Shown: piece by piece, positions 46,883 to 55,600 of the stretch
Position numbering within the stretch: position 1 is the stretch's first letter
Layout: every line of letters begins with the position of its first letter
DNA from: an uncultured Christensenella sp.
Lineage (GTDB): Bacteria > Bacillota > Clostridia > Christensenellales > Borkfalkiaceae
Reading direction: 5' to 3'
DNA length: 64,000 bases
Assembly (NCBI GenBank): GCA_905203015.1
Contig: CAJKUC010000007.1
Span: 39,650-103,649 of the forward strand
Program-made: the position numbers and the translations under genes
The notes under the pieces: generated by a model
What the model saw: only the letters and a program-made list of their open reading frames with translations
Told to the model about the DNA's origin: nothing
Database searches by the model: none

Positions 46883-47049
46883 GACGGGGCTATCCGCCGT
46901 AGCGCCCGATACAATACAAACTTGATTTAACCGCGGGGCTATGTTGTTTCACGGCGTCTTGCCGACGCCCGCAGTACAATCCCGGTTAAAAAATTCGATA
47001 TACAGCCTATGTTCGTATTATTTCGGAAGGTATTCAGGATAGCCCCGTC
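46883..47049 (-). promoter_or_regulatory. Nested inverted repeats in the leader of the giant GH42-like gene
   Basis: Three sets of inverted repeats are nested in this gap. The outer arms are GACGGGGCTATCC (46883-46895) and its complement (47037-47049). The middle arms are TTTAACCG (46926-46933) and CGGTTAAA (46983-46990). The inner arms are GGCGTC (46953-46958) and GACGCC (46964-46969) with a five-base loop. A third copy of CGGGGCTAT at 46934-46942 could pair with 47039-47047 instead of the outer arm, which allows two exclusive folds. The ribosome site of the gene lies 12 bases beyond the outer arm. Whether it acts as RNA, operator DNA or a small element remnant cannot be decided from sequence. 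Confidence 0.55.
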
Positions 47050-47082
47050 CGCAAATTCTCACTTCGATTTTTTCAATCTTTT

Positions 47083-49596
47083 TTACAAGTCTTTTTTACG
47101 CTTCCCGACCACGAACGCCGCGGCGATCAATCCGCCGAGCACGATCGCTCCGCCGGAAACGCTCGATTTGCATCCGCCTTTTTTGCCGTCTTCCGAATCG
47201 GCGGGCTTATAATCGGGATCCTCCGCGTTGCATACGGTGCACTTTCCGTCTTTATAATCGTGAGGCTTTTTGGGGATAACGCTTATGTTGCCTTTCGATC
47301 CGCAAACTTGGCAAACGTCCTGTTCGGTACCGTTCGACGTGCACGTTGCTTCTTTCAATATTTCTTTTTCGTAAACGTGTTCGCCCGTAGCGGGAAGAAC
47401 GGTTACGTTAAATTCTCCGTGGCACACTTTGCATACGTCTTTATCCACGCCGTCACGGCAGGTAGCATCTTCGTGAACGTGTTCCAGATCGTGCGGCAGC
47501 ATGGGAATTTTTTCGATATACACGTTCTTTTCGCAATCGCCGCAATAATAGAACGTTCCGCCGATTTTCGTGCAGGTGGCTTCTTCCGTAGTGGTGCCGC
47601 CTTCTGCGGGCGCGGCATGCGTATGCGTACCGAGGAATAACTTTTTGAACGCGACATATTCCGTTGCCGTGAATCTGAGCCTTACGTACTCGGTTCCTTC
47701 GGGAAGTTCGATAAAGCCGTTTTCGTCGGCTTCGATTTCCGTATCGCCCACGAGAGCGGAAACTTTCACGCTGCCCGTATATGCTTTATAGCCCAGCGCA
47801 AGAGTCCGTTTTGAAACGGCGATTTCTTTGCTGATCGCGCTTGCGGGAGCGTCTTCCGTGCCGTAAAGGCAGATCTTCCAATCGGGTTTTGCGCCCGCTT
47901 CCCATCTCGTATCGAACACGATGCCGTAGATATTGCCTTCGCCCTCAAACGTCCAATCCTGCGGCACGTAATTCACGTTGCCTTCAAACGTACCGTGAGG
48001 GAATTCGTTTTCGCCAAGCACCGCTTTGGGCGCAACGAGCGTTTTATTTTCGATAAATTCGTTGCCCGCCGCGTCTTTGATCGAGAAGTTTCTGAAATAC
48101 GTCGGCCAACAGATCCCCGCGTCGCCGTAAATTTCAAAGTGGCTGCCTTCACGGGCCGTGAATTTCACTTCTTTATGCGTCCAGGAAGCGATCGTCGCTT
48201 GCGTAAGCGTGCAGATATCTTTAAGATTTTCATCCGCGCCGCCCCATCCGTTGCCGTAGAACACGCTGCCCGCCTGCGAACCGCCCGAACGATAATCGAA
48301 ACTCAGCGTATATTCCGTTCCCGCAACAAGTTTTGAAACGTCCGGTTTAAGGTATCCTCTTGCTCCGGTTCCGTCGTCTTTCGTGGCGGCGGAAGAAGCG
48401 AATACATACGTTCCGTCCGTCTGTTTCGCCACGTTGTAATTCCCGCCGTACGTATATCCTTCCAGATACGCGCCCGAAAACGAACCGTTCACTATGTACT
48501 GCATGGTCGCTCCGTCTTCGTCCGTACCCGTGATCGAAAGTTCGTCGATCAGATATCCGCCGTACGAAGCGATCCCTATCCAACTGATATCCGTCTGCTC
48601 CGCAACGGCGGTAAATTCGTAATTATACGTTTGCCATTCCGTATCGGGCGTGCCCGCAGTGCTGTTCACGGGCGCGGCGTACCAAACTCGCTTACCCGCC
48701 GTAGTGACGTTATCGAGACGGATACTCATTCGATCCGCCGTGCCGCCCGACGTGTTTTTATATTTGAAAGACAAATTATACGTCTTTCCGTGCGGTAAGA
48801 TGCCGAAAACGGTTTTATATACGTCGTTATGATTGAGTTTCAGCGATTTTCCGTCTCCGTCGGAACTATCGGAGGAGAGATTCACGCCGCTGAGTACGGG
48901 CATGGAAGCGGGATCTTCGGTTTTACCGTCGTTCCCTACGCCGATCATTTTAAACATATTCGTATTCGGAGCGATCACTTTTTTAACGGTGAGATCATCT
49001 ATATTGATAATTCCCGTACCTTCGGCGCGAATACGAAGCACGATTTTCTTCGTGGCGGCTTCCGTAGTACGGGTAAACGACGTTTCCGTCCAATCGGATA
49101 AAACGCCCGAAACACTGTGCCTGTCGATATATTGAGTCTGACTGAGAATCGTGCTGTCCGTCACGTCATTGCCGTTTTCGTCAATTTCTTTAATGCAATA
49201 CACAAGTTTTCCGGAAGCATCGGCAATTTTCACGAAAGACGAAATTTCATAATTCGTGCCGGACTCCACCGCAAACGAATATGAGTATATCCACAGTTCG
49301 TCTCCCACTTTTTTACGCTCGATTTCCAACGCGTTGCCTGTTCTGCCGTTCTTTGTGGCGCGAACAAACAATTCGTTCGACTGATAATATGTTTTTATCG
49401 TTTCGTTATAGAAATAATACTGCCACCCCGAAAGCGCTTCGTTTCCGCCCGTAATTTCAACGGCTTGAGTTTCAAAGCCCGTAGGCGTTGCGCTTTCCGC
49501 CGTCACGCCGCCGACGGCTGAAGCCGTGGCTGATCCCAATAATGCCGCAACCAGCGCGATCGCTGCGGCAATACGCATTTTTCCGAATTTTTTCAT
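47083..49596 (-). CDS. Membrane-anchored surface protein with carbohydrate-binding-like domains and Cys repeats
   Basis: An 837-residue exported protein (signal peptide ends near SATASA). The body holds three or more CBM-like beta-sandwiches ('INIDDLTVKKV', 'YLIDELSITGTDEDG', 'YFRNFSIKDAAGNEF'). Residues about 657-796 contain repeats with CxxC pairs (YYCGDC, DVCKVC, DVCQVC, GKCTVC), each preceded by an ATC segment, a type common in clostridial surface proteins. It ends with the anchor GKKGGC, a hydrophobic helix and KRKKDL. No enzyme domain is visible, so glycan binding is inferred. A strong ribosome site (AAGGAGGAAA) precedes the ATG. It is the first gene of the minus-strand locus. Confidence 0.82.
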   Translation of the reverse strand: MKKFGKMRIAAAIALVAALLGSATASAVGGVTAESATPTGFETQAVEITGGNEALSGWQYYFYNETIKTYYQSNELFVRATKNGRTGNALEIERKKVGDELWIYSYSFAVESGTNYEISSFVKIADASGKLVYCIKEIDENGNDVTDSTILSQTQYIDRHSVSGVLSDWTETSFTRTTEAATKKIVLRIRAEGTGIINIDDLTVKKVIAPNTNMFKMIGVGNDGKTEDPASMPVLSGVNLSSDSSDGDGKSLKLNHNDVYKTVFGILPHGKTYNLSFKYKNTSGGTADRMSIRLDNVTTAGKRVWYAAPVNSTAGTPDTEWQTYNYEFTAVAEQTDISWIGIASYGGYLIDELSITGTDEDGATMQYIVNGSFSGAYLEGYTYGGNYNVAKQTDGTYVFASSAATKDDGTGARGYLKPDVSKLVAGTEYTLSFDYRSGGSQAGSVFYGNGWGGADENLKDICTLTQATIASWTHKEVKFTAREGSHFEIYGDAGICWPTYFRNFSIKDAAGNEFIENKTLVAPKAVLGENEFPHGTFEGNVNYVPQDWTFEGEGNIYGIVFDTRWEAGAKPDWKICLYGTEDAPASAISKEIAVSKRTLALGYKAYTGSVKVSALVGDTEIEADENGFIELPEGTEYVRLRFTATEYVAFKKLFLGTHTHAAPAEGGTTTEEATCTKIGGTFYYCGDCEKNVYIEKIPMLPHDLEHVHEDATCRDGVDKDVCKVCHGEFNVTVLPATGEHVYEKEILKEATCTSNGTEQDVCQVCGSKGNISVIPKKPHDYKDGKCTVCNAEDPDYKPADSEDGKKGGCKSSVSGGAIVLGGLIAAAFVVGKRKKDL

Positions 49597-49669
49597 AGAT
49601 TTTCCTCCTTAACAAAATTCAAGCCGCCGTTTCGTATTTTTTTCGGCCGCTTACACTCCCAGCCTCATC

Positions 49670-49701
49670 ATTATACAGCACCACCCCCCCCCCCTTGTCT
49701 T
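49670..49701 (-). promoter_or_regulatory. Possible phase-variable promoter of the minus-strand sugar locus
   Basis: On the minus strand a perfect TATAAT (49675 down to 49670) lies about 70 bases before the first gene. The best -35 match is AAGACA (49701 down to 49696, four of six). The 20 bases between them contain an 11-bp G tract, so each change in tract length would move the -35 box relative to the -10 box. Eight Gs would give the optimal 17-base spacer. The -35 assignment is weak, and function is inferred. Confidence 0.55.
49684..49694. repeat. Homopolymer tract of 11 C (G on the minus strand)
   Basis: Eleven consecutive C, preceded by A and followed by TTG. Tracts of this length slip readily during replication, and sequencing also misreads them, so the true length may vary. 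Confidence 0.95.
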
Positions 49702-49778
49702 GCTTTATTTCGTAAAAAAAGTGCTTTTTTGTATAATTCTTTCGTAAAAATCGAAGTTTTCATATTTTTTTTGTGCGC

Positions 49779-49809
49779 TTATCCGCAAATTTACTTGCAA
49801 ATCGGATAA
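49779..49809. promoter_or_regulatory. Inverted repeat over the araC-type promoter (possible operator)
   Basis: TTATCCG (49779-49785) and CGGATAA (49803-49809) form a perfect 7-bp inverted repeat around a 17-base centre that holds two direct copies of GCAAAT. It covers the -35 box of the regulator promoter. Autoregulation or binding of the AraC-type protein is plausible. Confidence 0.45.
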
Positions 49810-49822
49810 AATCGGCTATAAT
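49795..49822 (+). promoter_or_regulatory. Promoter of the AraC-family regulator
   Basis: TTGCAA (49795-49800) and TATAAT (49817-49822) are separated by 16 bases. The start codon at 49865 follows AAGGCGGA. Confidence 0.7.
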
Positions 49823-49864
49823 TAAAATATATACGATTCAAAGCGAAACAAAGGCGGAAAAACG

Positions 49865-50707
49865 ATGATGTCGAATCTCGAAAAAATGATTCTGAATAAA
49901 AATCTGCTGTGCAGAAAATACACCACGCCGAACCGCCCGCATTCTCATAATATGTGGGAACTCATCTTTTTTGAAAAAGGCGAGACGGCGAACACCGTGA
50001 ACGACGTGGAATACACGGCAAATCCCGGCGACATTTTTCTGATCGGGCCGCCGCATACGCACGCCATCACGTTCCGTTCCACGCCGCACCTGCATCGCGA
50101 TTTATACTACACCGACGAATCGGTGCGCGACGTTGCCGCTATGTTTTCGGAGGATCTGTACGACAAATTGTGTTCTGACGATATTCTGCATTTTCACATG
50201 TCGTCAAACACCTTTCAGACGATCATCCGCCAGGAGGAAAAACTCGAATCCCTGGCAGTGCTGGCGAGCATGGACAACGGCGGAATCACGAACGACGAAC
50301 TGAAAAAAATAAGCATATCCGTCTTACATTTCGTGATCGGGTTGTCGCAGATCAAAACGATCAGCGCCACCCCATCTTACCCGAAATGGCTGCTCGATAT
50401 CATTCAGCGTTTAAGTTCGCCCGAATATTTCACGAAATCTGTGGAAGATATTGTATCGGAGACGTATTATTCCCATGCCACCTTTTCAAACATCTTCCGA
50501 GAATATCTCGGCGTAACGCTTTCGGAATACCTTATCAATTTAAGGCTGGAACACGCCGCGGAACTTTTAACGAACACCCCGAAAAGCACTCTTGAAATAT
50601 GTTCGGCGGTGGGATACGATTCTCTTTCGTATTTTATCAAACAATTCAAAAAGAAATTCGGCGTAACGCCCCACAAATACCGCCTGAATACGAAAAAACA
50701 TCAATAA
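49865..50707 (+). CDS. AraC-family transcriptional regulator
   Basis: A 280-residue regulator with an N-terminal cupin-like sensor ('RPHSHNMWELIFFEKGE', about 25-45; 'NPGDIFLIGPPHTH') and two C-terminal helix-turn-helix units (about 170-275: 'SVEDIVSETYYSHATFSNIF' and 'STLEICSAVGYDSLSYFIK') ending in 'KFGVTPHKYR'. Such regulators often sense sugars and activate neighbouring glycan genes. It is divergent from the minus-strand locus, and the shared 268-base gap holds both promoters, so it is the best candidate activator of that locus (inference from position). Confidence 0.93.
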   Translation: MMSNLEKMILNKNLLCRKYTTPNRPHSHNMWELIFFEKGETANTVNDVEYTANPGDIFLIGPPHTHAITFRSTPHLHRDLYYTDESVRDVAAMFSEDLYDKLCSDDILHFHMSSNTFQTIIRQEEKLESLAVLASMDNGGITNDELKKISISVLHFVIGLSQIKTISATPSYPKWLLDIIQRLSSPEYFTKSVEDIVSETYYSHATFSNIFREYLGVTLSEYLINLRLEHAAELLTNTPKSTLEICSAVGYDSLSYFIKQFKKKFGVTPHKYRLNTKKHQ

Positions 50708-50724
50708 CGAAAAACACCGGAAAC

Positions 50725-50769
50725 AAAAAGCGGCAGTCTGGAAATTTTTCTTCCGTCCGCCGCTTTTTT
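50725..50769 (+). terminator. Terminator after the AraC-family gene
   Basis: AAAAAGCGGC (50725-50734) pairs with GCCGCTTTTT (50759-50768), with an inner GGAA/TTCC pairing, followed by the T-run. Confidence 0.88.
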
Positions 50770-50791
50770 CAATATTTATTTTCTTTTTCAT

Positions 50792-50835
50792 AAAAAAAAT
50801 AATCCGAACTTTTCCTTATTCGGGAAATGTTCGGA
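50792..50835 (-). terminator. Terminator after tRNA-Gln
   Basis: On the minus strand TCCGAAC (50835-50829) and GTTCGGA (50809-50803) form the stem, with an inner TTTCC/GGAAA pairing, and a T-run of eight follows. Confidence 0.88.
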
Positions 50836-50842
50836 TACGTTC

Positions 50843-50918
50843 TGGCTGGGGTAGCTGGATTTGAACCAACGAAATGACGGAGTCAGAGTCCGTTGCCTTA
50901 CCGCTTGGCGATACCCCA
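50843..50918 (-). tRNA. tRNA-Gln (anticodon CUG)
   Basis: On the minus strand TGGGGTA opens the acceptor stem and TACCCCA closes it, followed by G and an encoded CCA. The anticodon stem ACGGA/TCCGT encloses CTCTGAC, so the anticodon is CTG. The T arm holds GGTTCAAATCC. The cloverleaf is complete in 76 bases. Confidence 0.95.
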
Positions 50919-50968
50919 ATATGAAAATCGGAATTCAAGCGAAACCGCTATCGAATACCAACGGCGTT

Positions 50969-50997
50969 ATTTTACCAAACTTTTTAGGTTTTGGCAA
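50969..50997 (-). promoter_or_regulatory. Promoter of tRNA-Gln
   Basis: On the minus strand TTGCCA (50997-50992) and TAAAAT (50974-50969) are 17 bases apart, about 50 bases before the tRNA. Confidence 0.75.
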
Positions 50998-51111
50998 GCA
51001 ATTTCATATTCATTTCGCAAAAAACGTCAAAAAAATTTTAATTTCTTCTTTTTTCCGTTCCGATTCTCCTTTATAATACCGTAAAACGATATTTCCGAGG
51101 AGATATTTTTT

Positions 51112-51855
51112 ATGTCCTTTTTATCAACGCAATTTTCCCGATTCACCTCATCGGATTCTTCCGCCGAAGATTCCCGGAAGCAATCCGCCCCGCCGATCGT
51201 TCCTGTTTTGAAAAGACCGACGGAACGCGACGATTCTTCTTCGGATATTTTATTATCCGACATACCGATTTTAAAACTGAGCAGATTATTACGCAAACCC
51301 GTAGCCACGCCCGACGGCGCGCTTTTACCCCTCGGCGGCGTAACGTTTTCGCTTTCCGGCGGAAAAATCAGGCATCTTATCGTACGTTGCGGCACATTTA
51401 ACGAAGACGTTTCAGAATTATACCTGCCCTTCTCTTCGGCAAGCCTTTCCGCCTGGCGCATTATGCCCGAATCGCTTCGCCCGCGATCGCCGAAAGGCAC
51501 AAATCGTCTGATTCCCGGGAAGCCCGTCTATTCCGTAGGCGGTACGTATTACGGAAAATTAACCGACGCATTGATCAAAAACGGCGTATTAACGCTGCTC
51601 TACGTGGATTCAAAAGCGTATTCCGCCGCAAACCTGTATGCCGCGGGCGATGCGATTCTGCTTCGCCCCGCGCAAGCCTACCCGCTCGGTCAGCCCATGC
51701 CCCGGGAATCTTCGGTATCCGCCGAAAATGCCCGTGCCATTCGTTTTCGGGGAAACGTTACCCGTTCCGCTTTAAAATATTTTCTGCGGGAAGGAAAACT
51801 CATCCGTTTCACCACTTCTCTTCCGCTTTTTCAAAACGACGACGTACGTTTTTAA
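51112..51855 (+). CDS. Hypothetical protein, two PRC-barrel-like repeats
   Basis: A 247-residue protein of unknown role. After a Ser-rich, probably disordered first 45 residues come two similar beta-rich units: 'LLRKPVATPDGALLPLGGV' with 'GKIRHLIV' (about 60-110), and 'GKPVYSVGGTYYGKLTDAL' with 'GVLTLLYV' (about 140-190). The pattern resembles PRC-barrel domains, found in RNA-processing and sporulation-related proteins. No signal peptide or membrane segment is seen. A ribosome site (GAGGAG near 51099) and TATAAT at 51072-51077 support a real gene. Confidence 0.6.
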   Translation: MSFLSTQFSRFTSSDSSAEDSRKQSAPPIVPVLKRPTERDDSSSDILLSDIPILKLSRLLRKPVATPDGALLPLGGVTFSLSGGKIRHLIVRCGTFNEDVSELYLPFSSASLSAWRIMPESLRPRSPKGTNRLIPGKPVYSVGGTYYGKLTDALIKNGVLTLLYVDSKAYSAANLYAAGDAILLRPAQAYPLGQPMPRESSVSAENARAIRFRGNVTRSALKYFLREGKLIRFTTSLPLFQNDDVRF

Positions 51856-51915
51856 AAGAAGTGCGTTTTGCTTCGTACGTATTTTTTCGTCGGTCGCATT
51901 TCTCTTTGCCTCATT

Positions 51916-52614
51916 TCATACGACGTATTTCGCCGTCATTTTCAACACTTGCGAAAAACAATCGGAAAGTTCCCGTATTTCGTCAGCCGAAAGCGTTTCT
52001 TTCGCCGACAAATTCGATATTTTTTCCGCCAGGCTCTCCGTTTCGAGGCGATCGCTTACGGAAAGTCCGGCTTTTCTCAACTTTTTCAGAAGAGATACGG
52101 CGTGCTCCGCTTCCACGTTCGCTTCGCGCGCCCCGTCGTTTATGTTTTCCTCTTCGTTTATCCCGCATTGCTCGCTCACGCCGCCTGCCGTCGCGCCGCC
52201 GTTTGCCGCATTTTCGCGGGAATACAGCGCGGCTTCCCTCAATTTATCGCGCACGTAACCGTTTCCCCGTTCGGGTAACACGTATTCTTCACGATATTTC
52301 ATTGCAGCGAACTTTGCCTTTTTCGCCCGCCGTTTTTCCGCGGCACGCATACAGGCGAGATACAGCACGTACAGCATGCAATAAAGGCACAGCAAGCACA
52401 CGCGTAATAATTTTTTATCGTCGCGTGAAAATTCGCGGCAAACTTCACAGCCGAGCAACGCAAGCAACGAAAACGCCGTGCCGCAGGCAAAAAAAGCCGA
52501 CGTTTTCTGCAACGCCACGGCAATAAAAAACGCAAAAAACGCGCCCGCCACGGCAAATACCACCGCCGCAAGGGGCGTTATTTTCAAATTTTCCAAGAAT
52601 GTAAAAAAGCGCAT
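51916..52614 (-). CDS. Hypothetical membrane protein
   Basis: A 232-residue protein I do not recognise. The first about 90 residues hold three likely membrane segments ('LAAVVFAVAGAFFAFFIAVA', 'FACGTAFSLLALLGCEVC', 'LLRVCLLCLYCMLYVLYLAC') rich in cysteine. A basic stretch and a soluble, acidic, helical tail follow. GAGGTGA before the ATG and TATAAT at 52640-52635 (minus strand) support expression. It lies downstream of addA on the same strand but has its own promoter-like sequence facing away from addA's stop. Confidence 0.6.
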   Translation of the reverse strand: MRFFTFLENLKITPLAAVVFAVAGAFFAFFIAVALQKTSAFFACGTAFSLLALLGCEVCREFSRDDKKLLRVCLLCLYCMLYVLYLACMRAAEKRRAKKAKFAAMKYREEYVLPERGNGYVRDKLREAALYSRENAANGGATAGGVSEQCGINEEENINDGAREANVEAEHAVSLLKKLRKAGLSVSDRLETESLAEKISNLSAKETLSADEIRELSDCFSQVLKMTAKYVV

Positions 52615-52699
52615 GGAACTTCACCTCGGGAAGTATTATAGCCATGCGCCCGTCTTTTTTATACTTTGTTTTCTCCGATCTATCTTTCAGCCGTATATT

Positions 52700-55600
52700 T
52701 TACGATTCTATATCGATCGCGTAGCCGTGCAGCAGATTCAGCAGCGTGCAACGGATATTTTTTTCGTCGAGTCCCGTGATTTTCGCAACGGATTTTTTAT
52801 ACAGCGTAAGTTGCGGCGCATATTTTTCTTTCAGCGATTTTTCTCCGCGAGAAGAATATTTATAGTCCACGATATGCGCATAATCTTTCCCGATGAAAAG
52901 CAAATCGATCGCACCCTGAAACAGCGTGGTTTCTTCGCCGACGTTCCCGTAACGTTCCCGATCGAAATAATATACGTCTTTCACGGGCAACGCCGCAAGA
53001 AAATCGGCTTCGCGCAATATCTTCGCCCCTTTCTCCGCGGAGGCAAACTCTTTGAAAACGCTATGATTCAATATTTTCGCAAGTTTTTCGGAAGAAAGAA
53101 GCGTGTCGTATTCTTCCGATAACAGCCCCGCTTTTTTCATCCGCTCACGTTCGGCAGCGGCGAGATCCGCCGTTGCTCCGCCGCCCGCATGCAAAAACGC
53201 GAAATCGGCATACTGCAAAAACGCATGATACGCAAGCCCCGTCAACCGATGCGCTTCGCCGCCCGCGCCGCCGTCTTCCGCAAATTCTCCGAACGTTCCC
53301 GTCGGTTCCCGCAAAAAATCTTCTTCGTCGGAATAATCGTTCCCCGCAGGCAGAGGCGCGCCGAACGCGCGTTCTATCTCCCCGATCACCGAGGTGGCGG
53401 ATTGTTTGACGGGCAGATTTTCCCCGCCTGAAAAGGCATAATTTCTGTTTAATTCCGCAAGAATTCCGCTTGTAAGCGTTTCGCCGTAACGTGAGTACTC
53501 CGCCTCTTCGCACGAGACGGTTTTTTCCGTTATTTTATTCGACGAAACAAGCGTATCGGCGAATAAACAACCGTCGGCGGAGCCGTAAACTCCTGCTGCC
53601 GCCCCGTTTCCTTCCGCATCGCCCGGCACACATTCGCCTTCCCGCACAAGATATTTTTCAAAAACGTGCGGCGGAATAAATTCGGCATAACAGGAAGCGT
53701 ATAACGGATTGGTTTTCGGCGGCTGTTTTCCGAATACGAGATGCAGGGCAAACTTTGCGCGGGTGAGCGCGACGTAAAAAATATTCAGTTCGTCGGCGCG
53801 TTCGGCGATCTTTTTTCTTTCGTCGATCAGATCCCGTTGCAGCGTTTCCCTGCGAATCATATGATCCGCATCGTAAAATTTCGTCGCCACGCCGTAAACG
53901 TCGTCCGCGATCATTTCTCCGCGCACGTCTTTGCCTCGGAACGAATCGCAGCAATCGCCGAGGATCACCACGGGATATTCCAGCCCTTTGGAACTGTGCA
54001 TCGTCAGAATATGCACAACGTCTTCCCCCGCGGTTTCGTAATAGAGAATTTTTCCTTTCATCAGGCGCAGTTTCACCAGAAATTCATGCACGGAAAGCGG
54101 CTCCGGATCGACGGCAAGGGTTAAAAAATAATGCAGGCGTTTCAGGCTTTCCTTTCCCGTTCTGCGCGCCAGAAGCCCCGCTTCCAGCCCCGTATCGGAA
54201 AATAATTGCGTCAGCACCTCCGCCGCCCCCGTCACCGCGGATAAATCGCGCAACGTATCGAAATAATCGAAGAACGCGCGCAGTTTCGCGGCGAGCGGAT
54301 CTCTCTTTTCTTCGGCGTATTTTTTACATGCGTCGCGGAAAAACTCCTCGTCGCGGCAAGCAAGACGTATCGCCGACAATTCGTCGCAGGAAAATTTCCC
54401 CGCGGGCGAGAGCATCGCGGAACAAAGCGGCACGTCCTGCGCGGCGTTATCGATATACGAAAGCACGTCGGTGGCGGTTTTGATTTCGGGATAATCGTCG
54501 AGACAGAGCGGAGAGGACGAAGCAAACGGAATATCCGCAAGCGTAAATGCCTCCGCAATCCCCTGCGATTCCGCCTGTGCGTTCTTACGGATCAGCACGG
54601 CGATGTCGCCGTAGCGTATTTGCTTCTCCGTGCCGTCGTCGGGATCGAACCACACGTTTTTCACTTCTTCTTCTACGATCCGCGCGATCTTCTCGCCCGT
54701 CTCGTTTCTGCCGAGCAGGGCTTTGAATTTTTCGTCGCCGTACACGCGGCTTTCTTCCAGCACGGAATACACGTTCGTAGCGGGAAATGTTTTTTTCGTT
54801 TCCCCCTGCACGAGGTGAAAACATACCCTGCCGTCTTTCGCGTATCTGTTTCCGCCCGATTCCATCATGCCGTCCGTCTTATAATCCACGAACGACGTTT
54901 CCCTGTTCATCGTTTCGGAAAAGATCTCGTTCACCGCCTCCAGAATCGCTGGCGCGCTGCGGAAATTACTGTTCATCGAAAGAGAAAAAGCGTCTTCCAG
55001 TGCGGCAAATTCCTCTCTTTTTTCGGCAAAATATTCCGATTTGCTTCCGCGGAAACCGTAAATCGCCTGCTTCACGTCGCCCACCAGAAATACGTTGTTT
55101 CCGCTCACGGCGGAAATCAATTTCTCCTGCACGGGGTTCACGTCCTGATATTCGTCCACGAATACATACGGATATTTTTCCCGCAATTCCCCGCGCACGG
55201 CTTCGTCGGCAAGAAGCGAAAGCGCGATATGTTCGAGGTCGTTGTAATCCAGCACGTTACGCTCTTTCTTTTCTTCCTCGTATTCCTTTTCAAAAGCGAG
55301 TATGTATTTTTTCAGCCGCTTCGCGTTTTCCCCCGCCTCAAAATAATCGGAAAAAGCCTGCGATTTTTCGGGAAGGGCTTCGATCTTTTCATATATTTTG
55401 CCGAACGCTTTTTTGCAATCGTTCAGCGCGTCGGCATGAAAATCGAAATCTGCGGGCAGACTTTTCGATTTCGTCTGCTTCGCGCGGTACGTTTCCGGAG
55501 AAATTTCTTTCAGCGCGAATAAATCCGTCGTGTTTTCGACGTCGTTGAACGCGCCGATCACGGCGTTTGCGTTATCGATCGATTTGCGCAGATTTTCGCC

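Noticed and set aside
46883..47049. Insertion sequence
   Set aside because: No transposase frame and only 167 bases; a non-autonomous remnant remains possible and is discussed as a finding.
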